Positions 1 through 11,984 of a stretch of DNA of 64,000 bases are shown in pieces. The DNA is taken from the NCBI RefSeq assembly GCF_000002235.5, contig NW_022145599.1, forward strand, positions 4,424,905 through 4,488,904. The letters are read 5' to 3'. How positions within the stretch are numbered: the first letter of the stretch is position 1; each line of letters starts with the position of its first letter. A model generated the notes under the pieces. The model searched no databases. It saw nothing but the letters and a program-made list of their open reading frames with translations, and had not been told where the DNA came from. The translations under genes were made by a program, and so were the position numbers. Origin of the DNA: Strongylocentrotus purpuratus (lineage: Eukaryota; Echinodermata; Echinoidea; Camarodonta; Strongylocentrotidae).

Positions 1-874
1 AATGTGTACTGTTTTATGTTATACTATACTTTACTTTCTTCATATTCCGTTAGCCCATAGAATGCGGGATGCAGTTTTGTTAATGATGATTTCAAACATT
101 CTAGCTATACACAAATAATATTTGTGTATATAATATTTGTAGGTTATTGGTACACTTTGAATAGCTTGATTATTCTGTACCAAGTTCATTGAGTTTTTTT
201 TTTTTACTATTCCATTCAAATTACCCCCTTTCTGCCCATTTAAAAAGATATGACTTTTCACAATTGGCATATTAGCTTAGATTTTCGTTCTATATCTTTT
301 ATGATATTAATATTTTAAAAACTTTCCTCTTGCCGTAGGCTTCATACAATTCAGCAGTTACCGGGAGTACAGGTCAGTTAGAATCAGGAATGTGTAATCC
401 ACTGGGTTCAATGGTATGATTGATGTTATAACGATGGTTGGTTTGAAACTTTGAATTAAATACTAGACTAGGGCTAATCCTGTTTAGGGTTGCATTAAGG
501 TGAAACCCTGTCATTAATCCGCCTGATTGAGTCTGTAAAGCGCCAGCTATGCCTTCAGGGAAAATATGATATTACCAGCCCCAGGAGGGCCAGGACGTAA
601 AGAGCTGTTCTAGTCCCTTAATTTGTTTTGATTTCTTGTATTTAGTAAACAGAACACCTAGATAAGCCGCCTTAATTCCTGTCTCTCATTTAGAATAAAA
701 TATCCCATCAACCTCACCTGTAAATGAACCTTGCGTGAAGATCTCAAAGTGCAACATCCACAGGACAAGTTTTTCCTCCTTTGCAATTTCATATGTCCTG
801 TCCCTTATTGTTTTTCTTCTATTAATAGTAAACAGAACACCAATATAAGCCGACTTCTCCTTCTCTCTCTCCCT

Positions 875-913
<39 letters not shown>

Positions 914-1487
914 GTAAATGAACCTTGCGGGAAGTCCTCAAAGTGCAACAACCACAGGACAAGTTTGTCTTCCTTTGCAATTTCATATGTAATCCACAAT
1001 CTTTTATAGCTGAATGGTATTGAAAATAAGCTATACAGTACTGAGGTGATAAAGGACATCAAAGTGATTGTCTAAGAAGGGTAAAATGGCGAGGCTTCTT
1101 TCATAATTGAGGCCAATCATAATTGGTCACGATCAATTCCTATTATATGATATTGCCTCGTAGAATTGTTCACTCCATGGCAGGTTGCATCAAGGATGAC
1201 GCATATTGAATTAAGAAGGAATGATACACTGCATAAAAAAGTCAAATTCTGATTATAATAATGCGATACAGAGTATCATTTATTGTAGACTGTATTACGA
1301 GGATGAATCATCTTATGTTATTGAATGGTTTTGTACTTAATTCTTTACATTCCTATTTTAATGTAACTTCTTACCTAATACATTTAAAAAACTACTTCCA
1401 TATTTGTTTCATATTTCTCAGATATTCAAGATTCAAGAGTATTTTATCAGTTTCTCTGTTTCTGACATATCTGTCTCTGTCTTTTGG

Positions 1488-1518
<31 letters not shown>

Positions 1519-2143
1519 GCCTGCCTCTCTGTGTCTGTGTCTGTGTCTGTCTCTATTAGTTTCTCAGTCCGCCCCCAACCTCTCTCTATCTCTGTATCTC
1601 GCCAATCTGGCTTCCATACATATTTTTGAAACCCCAAGCAAACACATTTTGACTCAGGCCATGTTAAATAAAGCATGAAGATGAAGGGGAGTAGTTTAAG
1701 TGAGAAGTGATGACGGATGTAGCAGATAATATCACAGTCTCAAGCTCTTTTTAACCGTGCTTGAAATTGAATATTTTCTCTCCTGAGATCATTATTTTGA
1801 GCAAAATTGAGCGAAATTGGATGAAAGAATGTGAATAATTAGAAACTGAAGACAACCGTGAAACCTAAAAGGAGGGTCGTGAATTTTTAGCTTTTGTTAT
1901 TGTGAATGGGGATGAATCAGGAAGAAGGAAGTGGCCGTTTTAAATTGCTCTTAGACTTCTGTCATTTGGTGTATTAATGCAGCGCAATGTAATTTGGATT
2001 TTTTTTTTAAATTTATCTATGTAGTCATGTCACTTGTGTGTATGTATTGCTAGTTGCCCTTTTAAATTGTGGTAATTACAAAATATATTGATTTCAGTTT
2101 CTCCTTTCTTTTCCCCCTTGCTGATTTCTTCTTGCCCTAACAG
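1..2143 (+). other. intron sequence of the fringe gene
   Basis: No supported exon is seen here. The preceding fringe exon should encode a glycine-rich GGAG-like block; I looked for it and did not find it. The stretch holds CT microsatellites at about 861-910 and 1488-1514 and otherwise AT-rich unique-looking DNA. Confidence 0.6.
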
Positions 2144-2214
2144 TAGTGGAACTTTTGAGAGAATGTGCCAAAGAGTACGTCTTCCAGATGATGTAACTAT
2201 CGGTTTCATTATAG
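2144..2214 (+). CDS. fng: fringe exon with the RLPDDVTIGFI block
   Basis: The acceptor is CAG at 2141-2143 and the donor is GTAAGT from 2215. It is entered with two bases of a codon carried over and ends with one base (G), which the next exon completes as GAA (Glu). The translation includes SGTFERMCQ followed by RLPDDVTIGFII, the most conserved block of the fringe C-terminal half. The acceptor is a CAGTAG tandem, so the Ser codon at the start may be optional. Confidence 0.85.
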
Positions 2215-5200
2215 GTAAGTTATTGAACCCAATATTCTTTTTTATTTAATATCTTTTTTTTAAATTTAAGTACCTGATCTCATTTCATATTTATTTGTGG
2301 GACCTAATGACATGGTTAGTTATGTTTAATGGCGTTCTTTAATAGACTTCATCCAAATTTATGTTTATATATTTTCATATTTAGATTGAAAACCAAAGTA
2401 AATTTTTCTCCAACACATTACTGATATGTTGAATGATACCCTTTTCCCTTTCGTTTAGTACTCTTGATTATAATTCAATGTTCTTTTCTTTAATCTTCTA
2501 TTCTACTTTTGTTTCCACCTTGCCTTCTATGAACCTCTCCCTTTCTCTCTTTCTCACTTTCTCCCTTTCTCTCTTTCTCTTTTTCTCTCTTTCTCTCTTT
2601 CTCTCTTTCTCTCTTTCTCTCTTTCTCTCTCTTCTCTCTTTCTCTCTTTCTCTCCTCCCTTTCTCCCTTTCTCTCTTTCTCTGTTTCTTTCTTCCTCTCT
2701 TTCTCTCTATCTCCCTTTCTCCCTAATTTCTCTCCTCTTCTCTTTCTCTCTTTGTCATTGCAGAAGTCTTATTGAAGAAGCCACTGACGAAAGTGCAAAC
2801 TTTCAATTCTCACCTACAACAATTGGCACGGATTCCAACTAAACAACTTCAAAACCAGGTATCTGATCTCATTTCTTCTCTCAAAAAATCTTTACTCATA
2901 TTCATAAAGGTTGCCTTAAGTTAATTCCGCTTTAATTTAGTCCACTGATGTATGGTGACCAAGCACGAAACTCTTTATTCCGTAGAAAATTTGTATCTCT
3001 GTAATTGAATGAAAGTGATTTTAAAATACACCATGTCGCAGATAAAATAAGGCTTGTTTTCATATATTTTGTGTTCGTGAAATCAGCAATATTTAGTGTT
3101 AAGATATTCAGTTATTTCTAACTGAAACTCGACACTTATACATGCCAAGTGCAGTGAAATTACAGTTATGTGAGACATGCTTTGTAATAATTTTATTTTT
3201 GTTTTGCAGCTCACCTTGAGTTACAGTATTACTGAGAAGAGACGCAATGTAGTCAACATGGTATCCATAATGAGTGACGATCCTACCAGGTATGACATAC
3301 AAACTCCCTATTTTATGAAACCTAATGTGAACTTCACCAAAGGCTCACACAAAGCAGATAAATGCAAGCAATCAGAGCTTTTTTTTACATGTGACTGAGT
3401 GTCATGCTGGAATTGGGCAATGATAATTAAAATGTATAAATAAATGTTAATTTTTCAAGCAAATGCAAACAGTATACAACAAAAAACACAAATTTTGCCA
3501 TTTTTGATTTTGAAAAAAAAGAGGAAATTTTGTGTCCATGTACATCTCCTTCACCTTCAAAGTGTGTATCTTCTTCTGTAAGAAAATAATCTGAACATCA
3601 GATCTGAGAAAAGACAATCTGTTTATATTTGGTTGCTATGGAAGGAACTCATCTACATGTCACCATCTAATCACAACTTAATTAAGCCTGGTTCAGATAT
3701 GAAGGGGTAAACTGCAGCATTTTAAAATTTGATGATGATTTACCGGTAAGTGTTGTATGCTTCACATCTCTGCATCTTATAACTCAAAGCTCAGACAATA
3801 CACCTAGAACCTTTGTTGCATGCAGTTGCCATCCATGATACACATAATCAAAACATGCCATGTTTTTTTGCAGTAGTTTACTGCGTAATATCTGAACAAG
3901 CCTTATCTGCTTCCCTGCCATCCATCCATCCAATTTTTTCCAAAAATCTCCAGAGCCACAATTCTACTCTTGACAATGATTATGGCAGTGTTCCAGCGCC
4001 GCCGATAGTGATGCTTGGCTGGTGTGCGATTTATAGACGAGGTGTCCCGTTACATGGAGCAATTACTCCAGACCTGGGGATAAGATATAAATATTTATAG
4101 CGAGCTAAAAGCCATCTGGGTTCACATTTATCTGGGAGGACTGATTTAGGTTGGGGGTGGTTTGAAGGATGCATATTTTAAGGAAGGAAACAAAAGAGTT
4201 ACATACAGTTATAGTATTCAGGCCGATGATAGTATATTCCTTTTAGTAAAATTCATGCCTAGTTTCTTGTCTAGTTTTTAAAAGAAAAGAAGAGGAGGGG
4301 ATTCTGTGTTATTCAATACTCAATATTTTTCCTGTAGATATATAAGAATGCTATTGCATTAATTTCAATACACGTATGCTCTGAATTTAATTTCATTTAT
4401 GTTAATGATTTGTTAATCATTGTATAGATGTCCTCTGATTATGACTATTTTTTTTAAGAACAAGATTATCAAATATTCTAAAAAAGGAGGGTCAAAGTAA
4501 GGAAGGAGGGGGTGAGAAACTAGTTTTCTTTTTACTTTTCCTTATGGCTGAGTAGTATTTTTCTTCAAAACATGAACCTTCTTTTTAGAAATTCTTTTTA
4601 TGACAAATTTATCCAAAAAAGGACAGGTATCCAAATACATGAAAATTGAGATGTGAGCAAAGTCTTGTCATGTTATGATCCATTAATTGTCTCTACTCTG
4701 CATTTGGGTTTATATAAGATTTGGGGTGTTCCAGGAAAACAGGAACAGAAGAACAACATCATTTTATGATATTTTCTTTTTTTTAAACTAAAACTTTCTA
4801 GAGCATAAAATGAAATTATGGGAAAGTGATGCTTGCAGCCTTGTATCTTGTTATAAATGAATTTAGACTTACAAGTTTTTTGAAAATGGCAACTTAGATT
4901 AAATTCATACCCCCCACATTATTTGGTAGTATGTTGAATTAGAGAAAACTCGTAATGGAATTGTATTTTTAACTGGAACGATAAAGGGGAGAAGCATAAT
5001 GAAAGCCTTGTTCAATATAGGTAAGGGCCTACAGTCATAACCTTTTCCTTTATTGATTTAGAATTGGATGTTTTTGTCTGAGTAATAAACTAATCATGGA
5101 TTTTCAATTACCAGGATGAGACCTGTATTGTTAGGCAGAGCCAATTTTCATTATGATGATGAGGAGTATCAGTGTTCCAAAAACTCATTACCGGTATAAC

Positions 5201-8200
5201 AAGTCATGGTATATGAGTACGACCAAGACTTGATGGCAAGATAACCTTCTCTAACCTCATTGTACGCCTTTACATCAACATCTGAAACCAAGTCACACCA
5301 GCAAAGTGACTCAAACTGACTGGAAACAGACACAATTCTAGCATTTGAAATAGTAGTAACATTCAAAACTATTCAAACTGATCCGTAACCATTTGGTAAT
5401 GACATTGAAATGTCACCCCCTTTTGTTTTGATCTATATACGTAGCAGCAGTATTTTAAGGGATGAGATATTATTACATTTTGACCATGAAACAGTGCTTG
5501 AATCAGTATGGTTAAAGTTTGAGGAACTACATTAATAGCAATATACATGTCAAATTACTGATGGTATGTCATCACCACAGAGAATCAATTAAGAGAGATA
5601 AATACACTCCTTGTTGATTGGTAGTACATTGAACCACTAATTAGACATTAAGATTCTTCATCAACTCTTTGGTGAAGAGTGAGCTGAAGTCATACCCCTT
5701 GCCCATTCTGATCTAATTAATTATCTATCCAGCATTGTACAGTATTCAAAGTAACTGTTACAATATGACAGCTAAATTTCCTTCAGTTGTCTCATAGGCA
5801 CAAGGCTACATTTAAACGCAAAATTATTTGACGATATGAAACTTTGTATTACTGAATTCCATTGTAATTTATGCTGAGAATGATTGAATACCCTGTAGTT
5901 GATTGGTATTGCATAGTTCTGTTATGAAAAGGCATAATGCTGTTTGTTATACTATTCCAATAATTGATATATGTATATTTCAACTTGTCACAGTCGAGTG
6001 ACATTGCCAATCTCATCTATTTGATTGCTATTTTCTATTAGCGCTTAGAGACTTTGGGGGAATGCGCTATATAAGCACCGTTTTATTATTATTATTATTA
6101 GGCTCTTGTCATATCTGACTGATATAGTGCAGCATCATCACCTAAATTGATATGTTTGCACTCAGAGAACTATACAGGGAGAAATAATAATTTGACCGGG
6201 ACATATTTTATAAGATTATCAGTGGTGTTACAGAACTGCCAACCATTACCAGTACGTTTTTCCCAGAAATATTCTGTGTTTTTTTCTCTAAATTACGGTA
6301 GTACGTTATCATGAAATACGTTTTTATTTCTTTTCTTTTTTAACATACCACACATTAACCAAATGCCCTTAAATTTTGATCACTATTTCAATAGAAAACA
6401 TACTTGAAGAGAAAAATATTCTCAAAGAGAATGAAACGCCGATAATACCACCCCCCCCCAAAAAAAAAAAAAAAAAAACTACCTACCGGTACTTGTAAAT
6501 AAACTATAGGTCCTAATATAAAAGTAACATCATGAGGAATGGATATTGCAGTTCCATGCAGTATATAAACCTTGTATATTACATGTATGGTGTCCTCTTT
6601 CCTGGCATATCTCTTCTTTAACAAGAGGCACTAGAATATCAAGTTCATCTCGGGCATTATATAGATGATTCAGAATAACAGTTGAAACCCTGAGAGAAAG
6701 ATCTATGAAACAATTTAAAGACCGGCAACTGCATTTCGTCTCCTTCAGTAAAATCACCTACTAAACCTTGAAACTATTCTTGCTTATAGTAGTCAACGAG
6801 GAAGAATATATAAGACTTTCAAATCTGTTGAGATGACAAAATAATGATATTACACTCTTGACTGATGACGTATCCATACATGTAGCGAAGCTCATTATGA
6901 ATTTCTTGAAATTATATACCGATATTAGAAAGTGGTACCATGCATCACAACTGCTACAATATGCTTGTGTAAGGCGTGTGTTATATATATTAGAGGGACG
7001 ACTGGTGTAAGATAGAAATCTAATGGTGATGAGAAATCCAATATCTTCTGCCTCCTAGCCGTCACACTCCACTGAGACTAATAAAGAATACATAACTGCT
7101 ACAGGATGTCTCAAGAAAACCCCAATTTTTCTAGGAAAAAGGTGCCTTGTGCAAGGGTCATTTTTGGGAGATAAAGCCATTGTTTTCATGCTTTTGAACT
7201 TGTTTGTAGTTCACAGTGCTTTAATAGGAAATTTCAAATTTCAGTTGTGAAAAATGTTTGAAAGTTGAATCCTAGGACTATGTGATATTGGTGAACTCTA
7301 TAGGCATACTTTTAGATGTTTTAGTGATGTTTTCTGTTTTTTGTTATAGATGTTGTAGCCAAAAGACCACTACTCTTTGACTACTGCAATCTGCAGACAA
7401 AGGGGGCAGAAATCAAAAAGAAAACCTTTTCAGTAGATACAGAAAAGTCATGCATTTACATTTTGTTGGGTCTAAAAGCACCCAACACTCCTACAGTTTT
7501 CTTCAAGTAGATCTTAATCTCTTTAACTACCTTGTAGGAATCATTCATTGTAATTCAATTCCTTCAATACAACATGCAATCAAAGGGAAATAGAAGGTTT
7601 GTACTCATGCAACTACTTTTGAAGATAAGCTTTCAATCAACATTGAAGAAGAGCATTACAAATCATCAGAAGAGCACAATCAACCAATTACAATCAACCA
7701 ATTAGAATCAACCAATCACTATCAACCAATCACAATCAATCAACCAATCATAATGAATCAACCATTCACAATCAACCAATCACAGTGAATAAACCAATCA
7801 TAATAAATCAACCAATCACTATCAACCAATCACAATCAATCACCCAATCATAATGAATCAACCAATCACAATCAATCAACCATTCACAATCAACCAATCA
7901 CAGTGAATAAATCATTCATAATCAACCAATCACAATGAATCAACCAATCACATTTCTCAAATTTCCCACTATTCAGGAGTAATGACTGTATAAATTAATT
8001 AATTTCCCCAGTAAAGCAGTATTAAAACTTTTCAGGGTATTTTATGTCATTAGTTATACAGCAAACTCCTGTTCCGGAGGCTATACTATGATAAAAGGGA
8101 GTATTTACATAATGAGCTGTAATCCGTTTAACAACTTTGAGTATTCTAGCTAAATCTCTTCCTCCATTGGTAATGTATCATCCAGCAGGGAACTTTGCAT

Positions 8201-10740
8201 TACAATACAACCATGCAGATTAACTGGAGGAGGGAGTTTGAAATGAATAAGAATAAGATTAAACCTTGCTCTCTTGCTGAGTTTTAGCCTTTTGAAATAG
8301 GGGATAATGCCATTATATGGGGCTATGGGAAGGATATTAGGTTTTTTGTAATAGAGTGAGGTGAGGGGGAAAGGTTAAATGCAAATGTTAGATCGACACT
8401 CACAAGGCGACTACCATAACTTGCATGAGAAACACATTTTTTGGTAACCCATAAACATTAACGCTTTAAAAAGATGAGCAAGACTTAAATATTTAAAGAC
8501 TTAATATTAATATTTAAACAAGGAATAGCTGCAGTGGTCCAAACTGACCGAAATGGTCAATCTTCAGACCGCAATCACAAGTGGTTAATGGCACTGTAGG
8601 GCCTATTGGAGGCTGTATGTTTAGTCCCTATTGACGTTAGTGATTATGAGTATCCAGTTACCCAGCCCCTCCCATACAGACCCTGGCTTCCAATCCTAGA
8701 TAAGTCCCTACATGCTTCCCAGGGTATACTCATGGACCTACTATGCTACGGCCTGGGGTCGATGGAATCACCGATATATTACCATAGAAAACTGTATATC
8801 CATAATTGTGGTAGGTCTATGATTTTATACTCATGATTGAATTCAGTATATTTGTATGGTGACTTTTCATCCATGAAATGAAGTTTTTCTTCCCAATATG
8901 GATCTCTATGTTGTCTGCTGATTTGTTAAAGCAAGAAAGGCACTAACTCTATGTTAAACTCTATGAGTTAATGCCCTTTAGGCTCTTAGCACTGATAATC
9001 TGAGAGTATCCCTTTTCCCTAATGCATATCACTATCCAATCGGCCATTCCTGTTATTCTTCTTCATTGCTGATTAGATGTTGGAACATAAAAGTTAGTTT
9101 TTCTCCTGCAATTTGACATTTGAAGAGGAAGTTAATGCTCTGTCTTATTCCTAAATCCTAGTACAATCCATCAGTAGTCGAGCGATAAATCCTTTCATGC
9201 TCCGCCGGTGAAGCTAGGTTGTAAGGAGATAAAGTCTGTTAGGAGCCAGAAGGATTTTAACTCTTCTATTTATACACATAACTAATGCCCTTCTGGCTCT
9301 GAACAGACATTACGTTTTTAAGATCTTCTCCAGGGATGAGGTGCTCTTTTCCAAGGACACTTGTGGGCTAAGAGGTTATAATCCATCAAACGGTTATTGT
9401 ATACCCATTAATTAGCACCTTATCGGTCCATATGATTTATTTACATAATCTTTGCCCTCTGTCACCATTTAATGTAAAATGTTCTACATACAATTTGTAA
9501 ATAACAACGATGATGATAGTAATAATGATCATAAGAACAATAATAATGATAACGTTAACAATGACAACAACTACTGCAACCACAATACCACTGAAATGTA
9601 GTTTTTGTTTAGGACATATTACTTCTCTAGGTGCTGCACTGAAATGAAAGAAAGAAAAGAAGAAGAAAATGCAAACAGAAAAACGAAAGGAAAATGGTTT
9701 ACCATAAGCATTACTTCAGTTTTAAAGAGATATATGTCTATGCTTATTCCACCATGTACTGCGTGTATGCCATACCCTTTCCTGCAATACTTTATATCAT
9801 ATGAATGGGGATAGTGCAGGGAGATGACTATTGTTTACCTTCCATGGTCCGCTGAAATTCAATGCAAACATGACATTTCTAAGCATTGAATATGGGTCAC
9901 AGTCAGGTGAACTTTTGATCAGCATGAAACAAATATTTATTTCAGTTACTACTAACCTTTAATATAGCTCCTCACACTTTTTCATGTTTTGAATTATGAT
10001 TGAAAATAGTGATTAATCTCTTTAAAGTCACTAAAACAGGTTTATTCTATCCATATTTGTTTGAATTTAATTGCTCTAAAGTTTATTTTCATTAGCTTGC
10101 ATTCATATCCAATTGGGCGTTTGGATAATTAGGCTTTTTAAATTAAATATTATACAAATAATGAATGGTTATGAGTTGAATAGTGCGAATATTTTCATGA
10201 GTTGAAAGATTAACATTCTATTCAACGAGGCATCAGCCGAGTTGAATAGAATTAACGTTAATCTTTCAACGAATGAAAATATTCGCACTATTAAACGAAT
10301 GAAAAACTTTTCATTATTTGTTTTATACAACATCGAAGAAGATCTAATAGAACGTTAATCAACAAATTATGCTTTAGTCCTTAATTAAAGATAAATTAAA
10401 GTTGGAGTCAAGCCTTCTCGATTACATTCAGATTGCCTTCGCGTCAGATACATGCAGGGATACGCGCACTGCAGAGAGGTACGCAGTCTGCATATAACCA
10501 AAAATGCACGCTCGTGCAATATAACATCTATTGAATATCATGTGACCAACAATCCTCCAATCAAATGACAAGGATCCACGTAGATGTTATATATCAAGCT
10601 GTATTTCAAGATACTGTGTAATCATATTTTCTAACCGTCATCTTTTTGTTTCTTTTATCATTTTGTGCTACCATAGATTCAAGTCATTCCATTGCACCTA
10701 CTTCCGTGGATATGGAAATGGAAACTGTCCAGCCACCTAA
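2144..10740 (+). CDS. fng: fringe-type beta-1,3-N-acetylglucosaminyltransferase, C-terminal four exons (partial gene)
   Basis: Seen: four exons, 2144-2214, 2764-2858, 3210-3289 and 10677-10740, join in compatible phases (1, 0, 2) to a TAA stop at 10738-10740 and give about 102 C-terminal residues. They carry the fringe signatures in order: RLPDDVTIGFI, then NSHLQQL (vertebrate fringes have HSHLENL), then LTLSYS, then DPTRFKSFHC, with a final Cys near the end that could pair with the HC cysteine. Known: fringes are Golgi type II membrane enzymes that add GlcNAc to O-fucose on Notch EGF repeats and so change ligand choice. Inference: this is the invertebrate fringe orthologue. The N-terminal anchor, the donor-binding region with its DDD-type metal site, and the glycine-rich block before RLPDD are not in this window. 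B3GLCT-like glycosyltransferases are a weaker alternative because the RLPDD and HSHL blocks fit fringe better. The gene converges on the dynein gene. Confidence 0.8.
2536..2757 (+). repeat. CT/CTTT pyrimidine tract just before a splice acceptor
   Basis: About 220 bases made almost only of C and T (CTTT and CTCT units) end four bases before the CAG acceptor at 2761-2763. It acts by position as an extreme polypyrimidine tract. The open frame across it is low-complexity and not a gene. Confidence 0.9.
2764..2858 (+). CDS. fng: fringe exon with the F-NSHL block
   Basis: The acceptor CAG at 2761-2763 follows a long CT-rich tract, and the donor GTATCT follows 2858. Two bases complete the split Glu, then 31 codons follow in phase 0. 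The segment KKPLTKVQTFNSHLQQL matches the vertebrate fringe region around FHSHLENLQQV. A reading frame in this exon that starts one base earlier runs into a stop, which supports the frame chosen. Confidence 0.85.
3210..3289 (+). CDS. fng: fringe exon with the LTLSYS block
   Basis: The acceptor TTGCAG ends at 3209 and the donor GTATGA follows 3289. There are 26 codons plus two bases (AG) of a split Arg. LTLSYSITEKRRNVVNM matches the VTLSYGMFENKRNAVHV region of vertebrate fringes. The last residues, SDDPT, lead into the RF-S-HC motif of the final exon. Confidence 0.85.
6040..6101 (+). repeat. 3' tail fragment of a SINE-like element with (ATT)n
   Basis: The segment has GCGCTTAGAG, then GCGCTATATAAGCACC and an ATT microsatellite. 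The same tail ends other elements in this window (near 16680, 41110 and 47730), so this is a truncated member. Confidence 0.65.
7678..7955 (+). repeat. AACCAATCA-rich tandem array
   Basis: Degenerate units of about 16-18 bases built on AACCAATCACAATCAAT repeat for roughly 280 bases. This places more than a dozen CCAAT pentamers in one block. It is a minisatellite by structure; a regulatory role is not shown. Confidence 0.85.
8930..8993. repeat. short fold-back element (family with the TTCTGGCTC core)
   Basis: A degenerate inverted repeat contains GCACTAACTC and GAGTTAATGCCCTTTAGGCTCTTAG. It matches the cores of the elements at 9236-9306, 16021-16095 and 34038-34108. Confidence 0.55.
9236..9306. 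repeat. short fold-back element (family with the TTCTGGCTC core)
   Basis: The inverted arms are CTGTTAGGAGCCAGAAGG and CCCTTCTGGCTCTGAACAG, flanking an AT-rich centre with TTAACTC. Arm matching is high enough for a stable hairpin. Confidence 0.7.
10150..10328. repeat. large fold-back element 350 bases before the last fringe exon
   Basis: An inner arm of about 40 bases (from about 10174; contains AGTGCGAATATTTTCATGAG) pairs with its inverted copy at about 10254-10293. Outer arms pair ATACAAATAATGAA near 10152 with TTCATTATTTGTTTTAT near 10310. This is a MITE-like structure with no coding content. Confidence 0.75.
10677..10740 (+). CDS. fng: fringe terminal coding exon and stop
   Basis: The acceptor CCATAG ends at 10676. 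The first base completes AGA (Arg), then FKSFHCTYFRG and a short tail with a Cys lead to TAA. The RFKSFHC match to the fringe RFRSIHC motif, and the correct split-codon phase with an exon 7.4 kb upstream, are the grounds for joining them. The tail is shorter and more divergent than in vertebrates. Confidence 0.8.
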
Positions 10741-10741
10741 T

Positions 10742-11135
10742 GTCATATGACTGACCAGCCACTGACCGTCTCTACCATCCTGAAGCCAGTCCATGGTCAT
10801 TTCAACCACCACCCAAAGGAGAACTGATTAATCCTCTGGATAGCTAACGGTCATCTTACTGATCATCCATGGGTTGGCTAGTGGCCATGTCAGTGACCAT
10901 CTCCAGATGAGCTAATGGTCATCACATCTTATGGCCAGCTAATGGTCACTCCAACTGTGTGGGCCATTCCATCTTATGGCCAGCTAATGGTCACTTCAAC
11001 TATTTGGGCCATTCCATCTTATGGCTAGCTAGTAGTTACTTGAACTACATGGACCGTACCAATTCTTATGGCCATCTGATGGTCAGCTCAACCACCATCC
11101 ACTGGTCAGCTAACAGTCTGCTCAACTATTACCCC
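10742..11135 (+). repeat. degenerate tandem repeat of about 45-48 bases in the fringe 3' region
   Basis: Units built around CATCTTATGGCCAGCTAATGG and TCACTYCAACT repeat several times, best conserved between about 10920 and 11060 and decaying on both sides. The array starts almost at the stop codon. An open frame of 74 codons through it is a by-product of the repeat. Confidence 0.75.
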
Positions 11136-11825
11136 AGCTACTTCAGTATCTGGTCTAGGAAGATGTGTAGCTTGAATGGGTGAACAGACTGCGATATGTT
11201 GATAGAGCTTGTGTCCTAGAACAGAAAGATCCTCTTTCTCTTGGAGCAAGTGCTGCAATCATCTCTCTGTAGGATAGAACAGTGAATACAACAAAATATC
11301 TTTCTTTATCAAGAATGGGTTCATCCTTGGTGCCGAGACATTCTTGAAGAAGTCTTGGAAGACATCAGTTCACCATTCCAGTTTCCTTCAATGTTTCTAT
11401 GTCAATATGCTGCAGCCATTGTTTGTTGGTAAAAAAAGTAAGCTGGTGCCAAAACAACTCAAGGACAAATACCACATTGTAAATATGTATTTCCTCAAAG
11501 TCTATCTATAAGTAGCACGGGTCAAGAGGTGCCTGCTGCTACCTACACAATATGATATAATATGGTGTGTAAAACCTGAATAGTATTTTGATTGTTGGTG
11601 AGAGACAGAGTGTGGAATGCATACCTGCATGCCTCTGTTGACTTCAGGTTCCAAAGCCATATGTTGTCACGATCACAAGAAGATAAATAGAGATAGGTAG
11701 GATAGCAATGTCTTTGGTCTTTGGTGTATGCACTGACCAAAGAATGAACCAATGAATTTCTCTGGGACAACATCCATGGATCAGGAAGTCTGATCTCGAC
11801 CAGTGCCTATCATCTACCATAGAGT

Positions 11826-11900
11826 CTCAGTGGCGGATCCAGGATTCCTTGGCTAGGTGGGGGAGGGGAGGGGAAGGGGAGGGGGCACAAAGTCCAAAAC
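11826..11900 (+). repeat. AGTGGCGGATCCAGG fragment with a G/A-rich tract
   Basis: A short GTGGCGGATCCAGGATTCC sequence is followed by a run of GGGGAGGGGA units. The GGCGGATCCAGG start is typical of a dispersed repeat in marine invertebrate genomes (from general knowledge). The purine run could fold as a G-quadruplex. Confidence 0.45.
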
Positions 11901-11984
11901 TTTGTGACAATAAAAAGTGGATCATCAGTCCATCCTTCCTCTTTTCTTTCTACTTTATTCCTCCTTCTATTCCTCTTTATTTTA

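Larger units (their letters stand above)
3290..10676 (+). other. 7.4-kb last intron of the fringe gene
   Basis: No coding exon is supported. It contains a SINE-tail fragment with ATT repeats near 6040-6101, a CCAAT-rich tandem array at 7678-7955, two short fold-back elements near 8930-8993 and 9236-9306, and a large fold-back element at about 10150-10328. The rest is AT-rich with no recognisable genes. Confidence 0.6.
10741..11914 (+). other. likely 3' untranslated region of the fringe mRNA
   Basis: This follows the TAA stop. The first AATAAA on the + strand after the stop that I could find is at 11909-11914; others are at 13425-13430, 14608-14613 and 15187-15192. Which is used cannot be told from sequence alone. 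Confidence 0.4.

Noticed and set aside
340..376. Possible 34-base exon between CCGTAG and GTCAGT
   Set aside because: No frame gives the glycine-rich fringe block expected before RLPDD.
731..1062. Open frames over the CT microsatellite on both strands
   Set aside because: Ser/Leu or Arg/Glu runs come only from the CTCT repeat; no splice or family support.
1261..1678. 122-codon and neighbouring open frames
   Set aside because: They cross a second CT/GTCTGT microsatellite and match nothing; the region is intronic for fringe.
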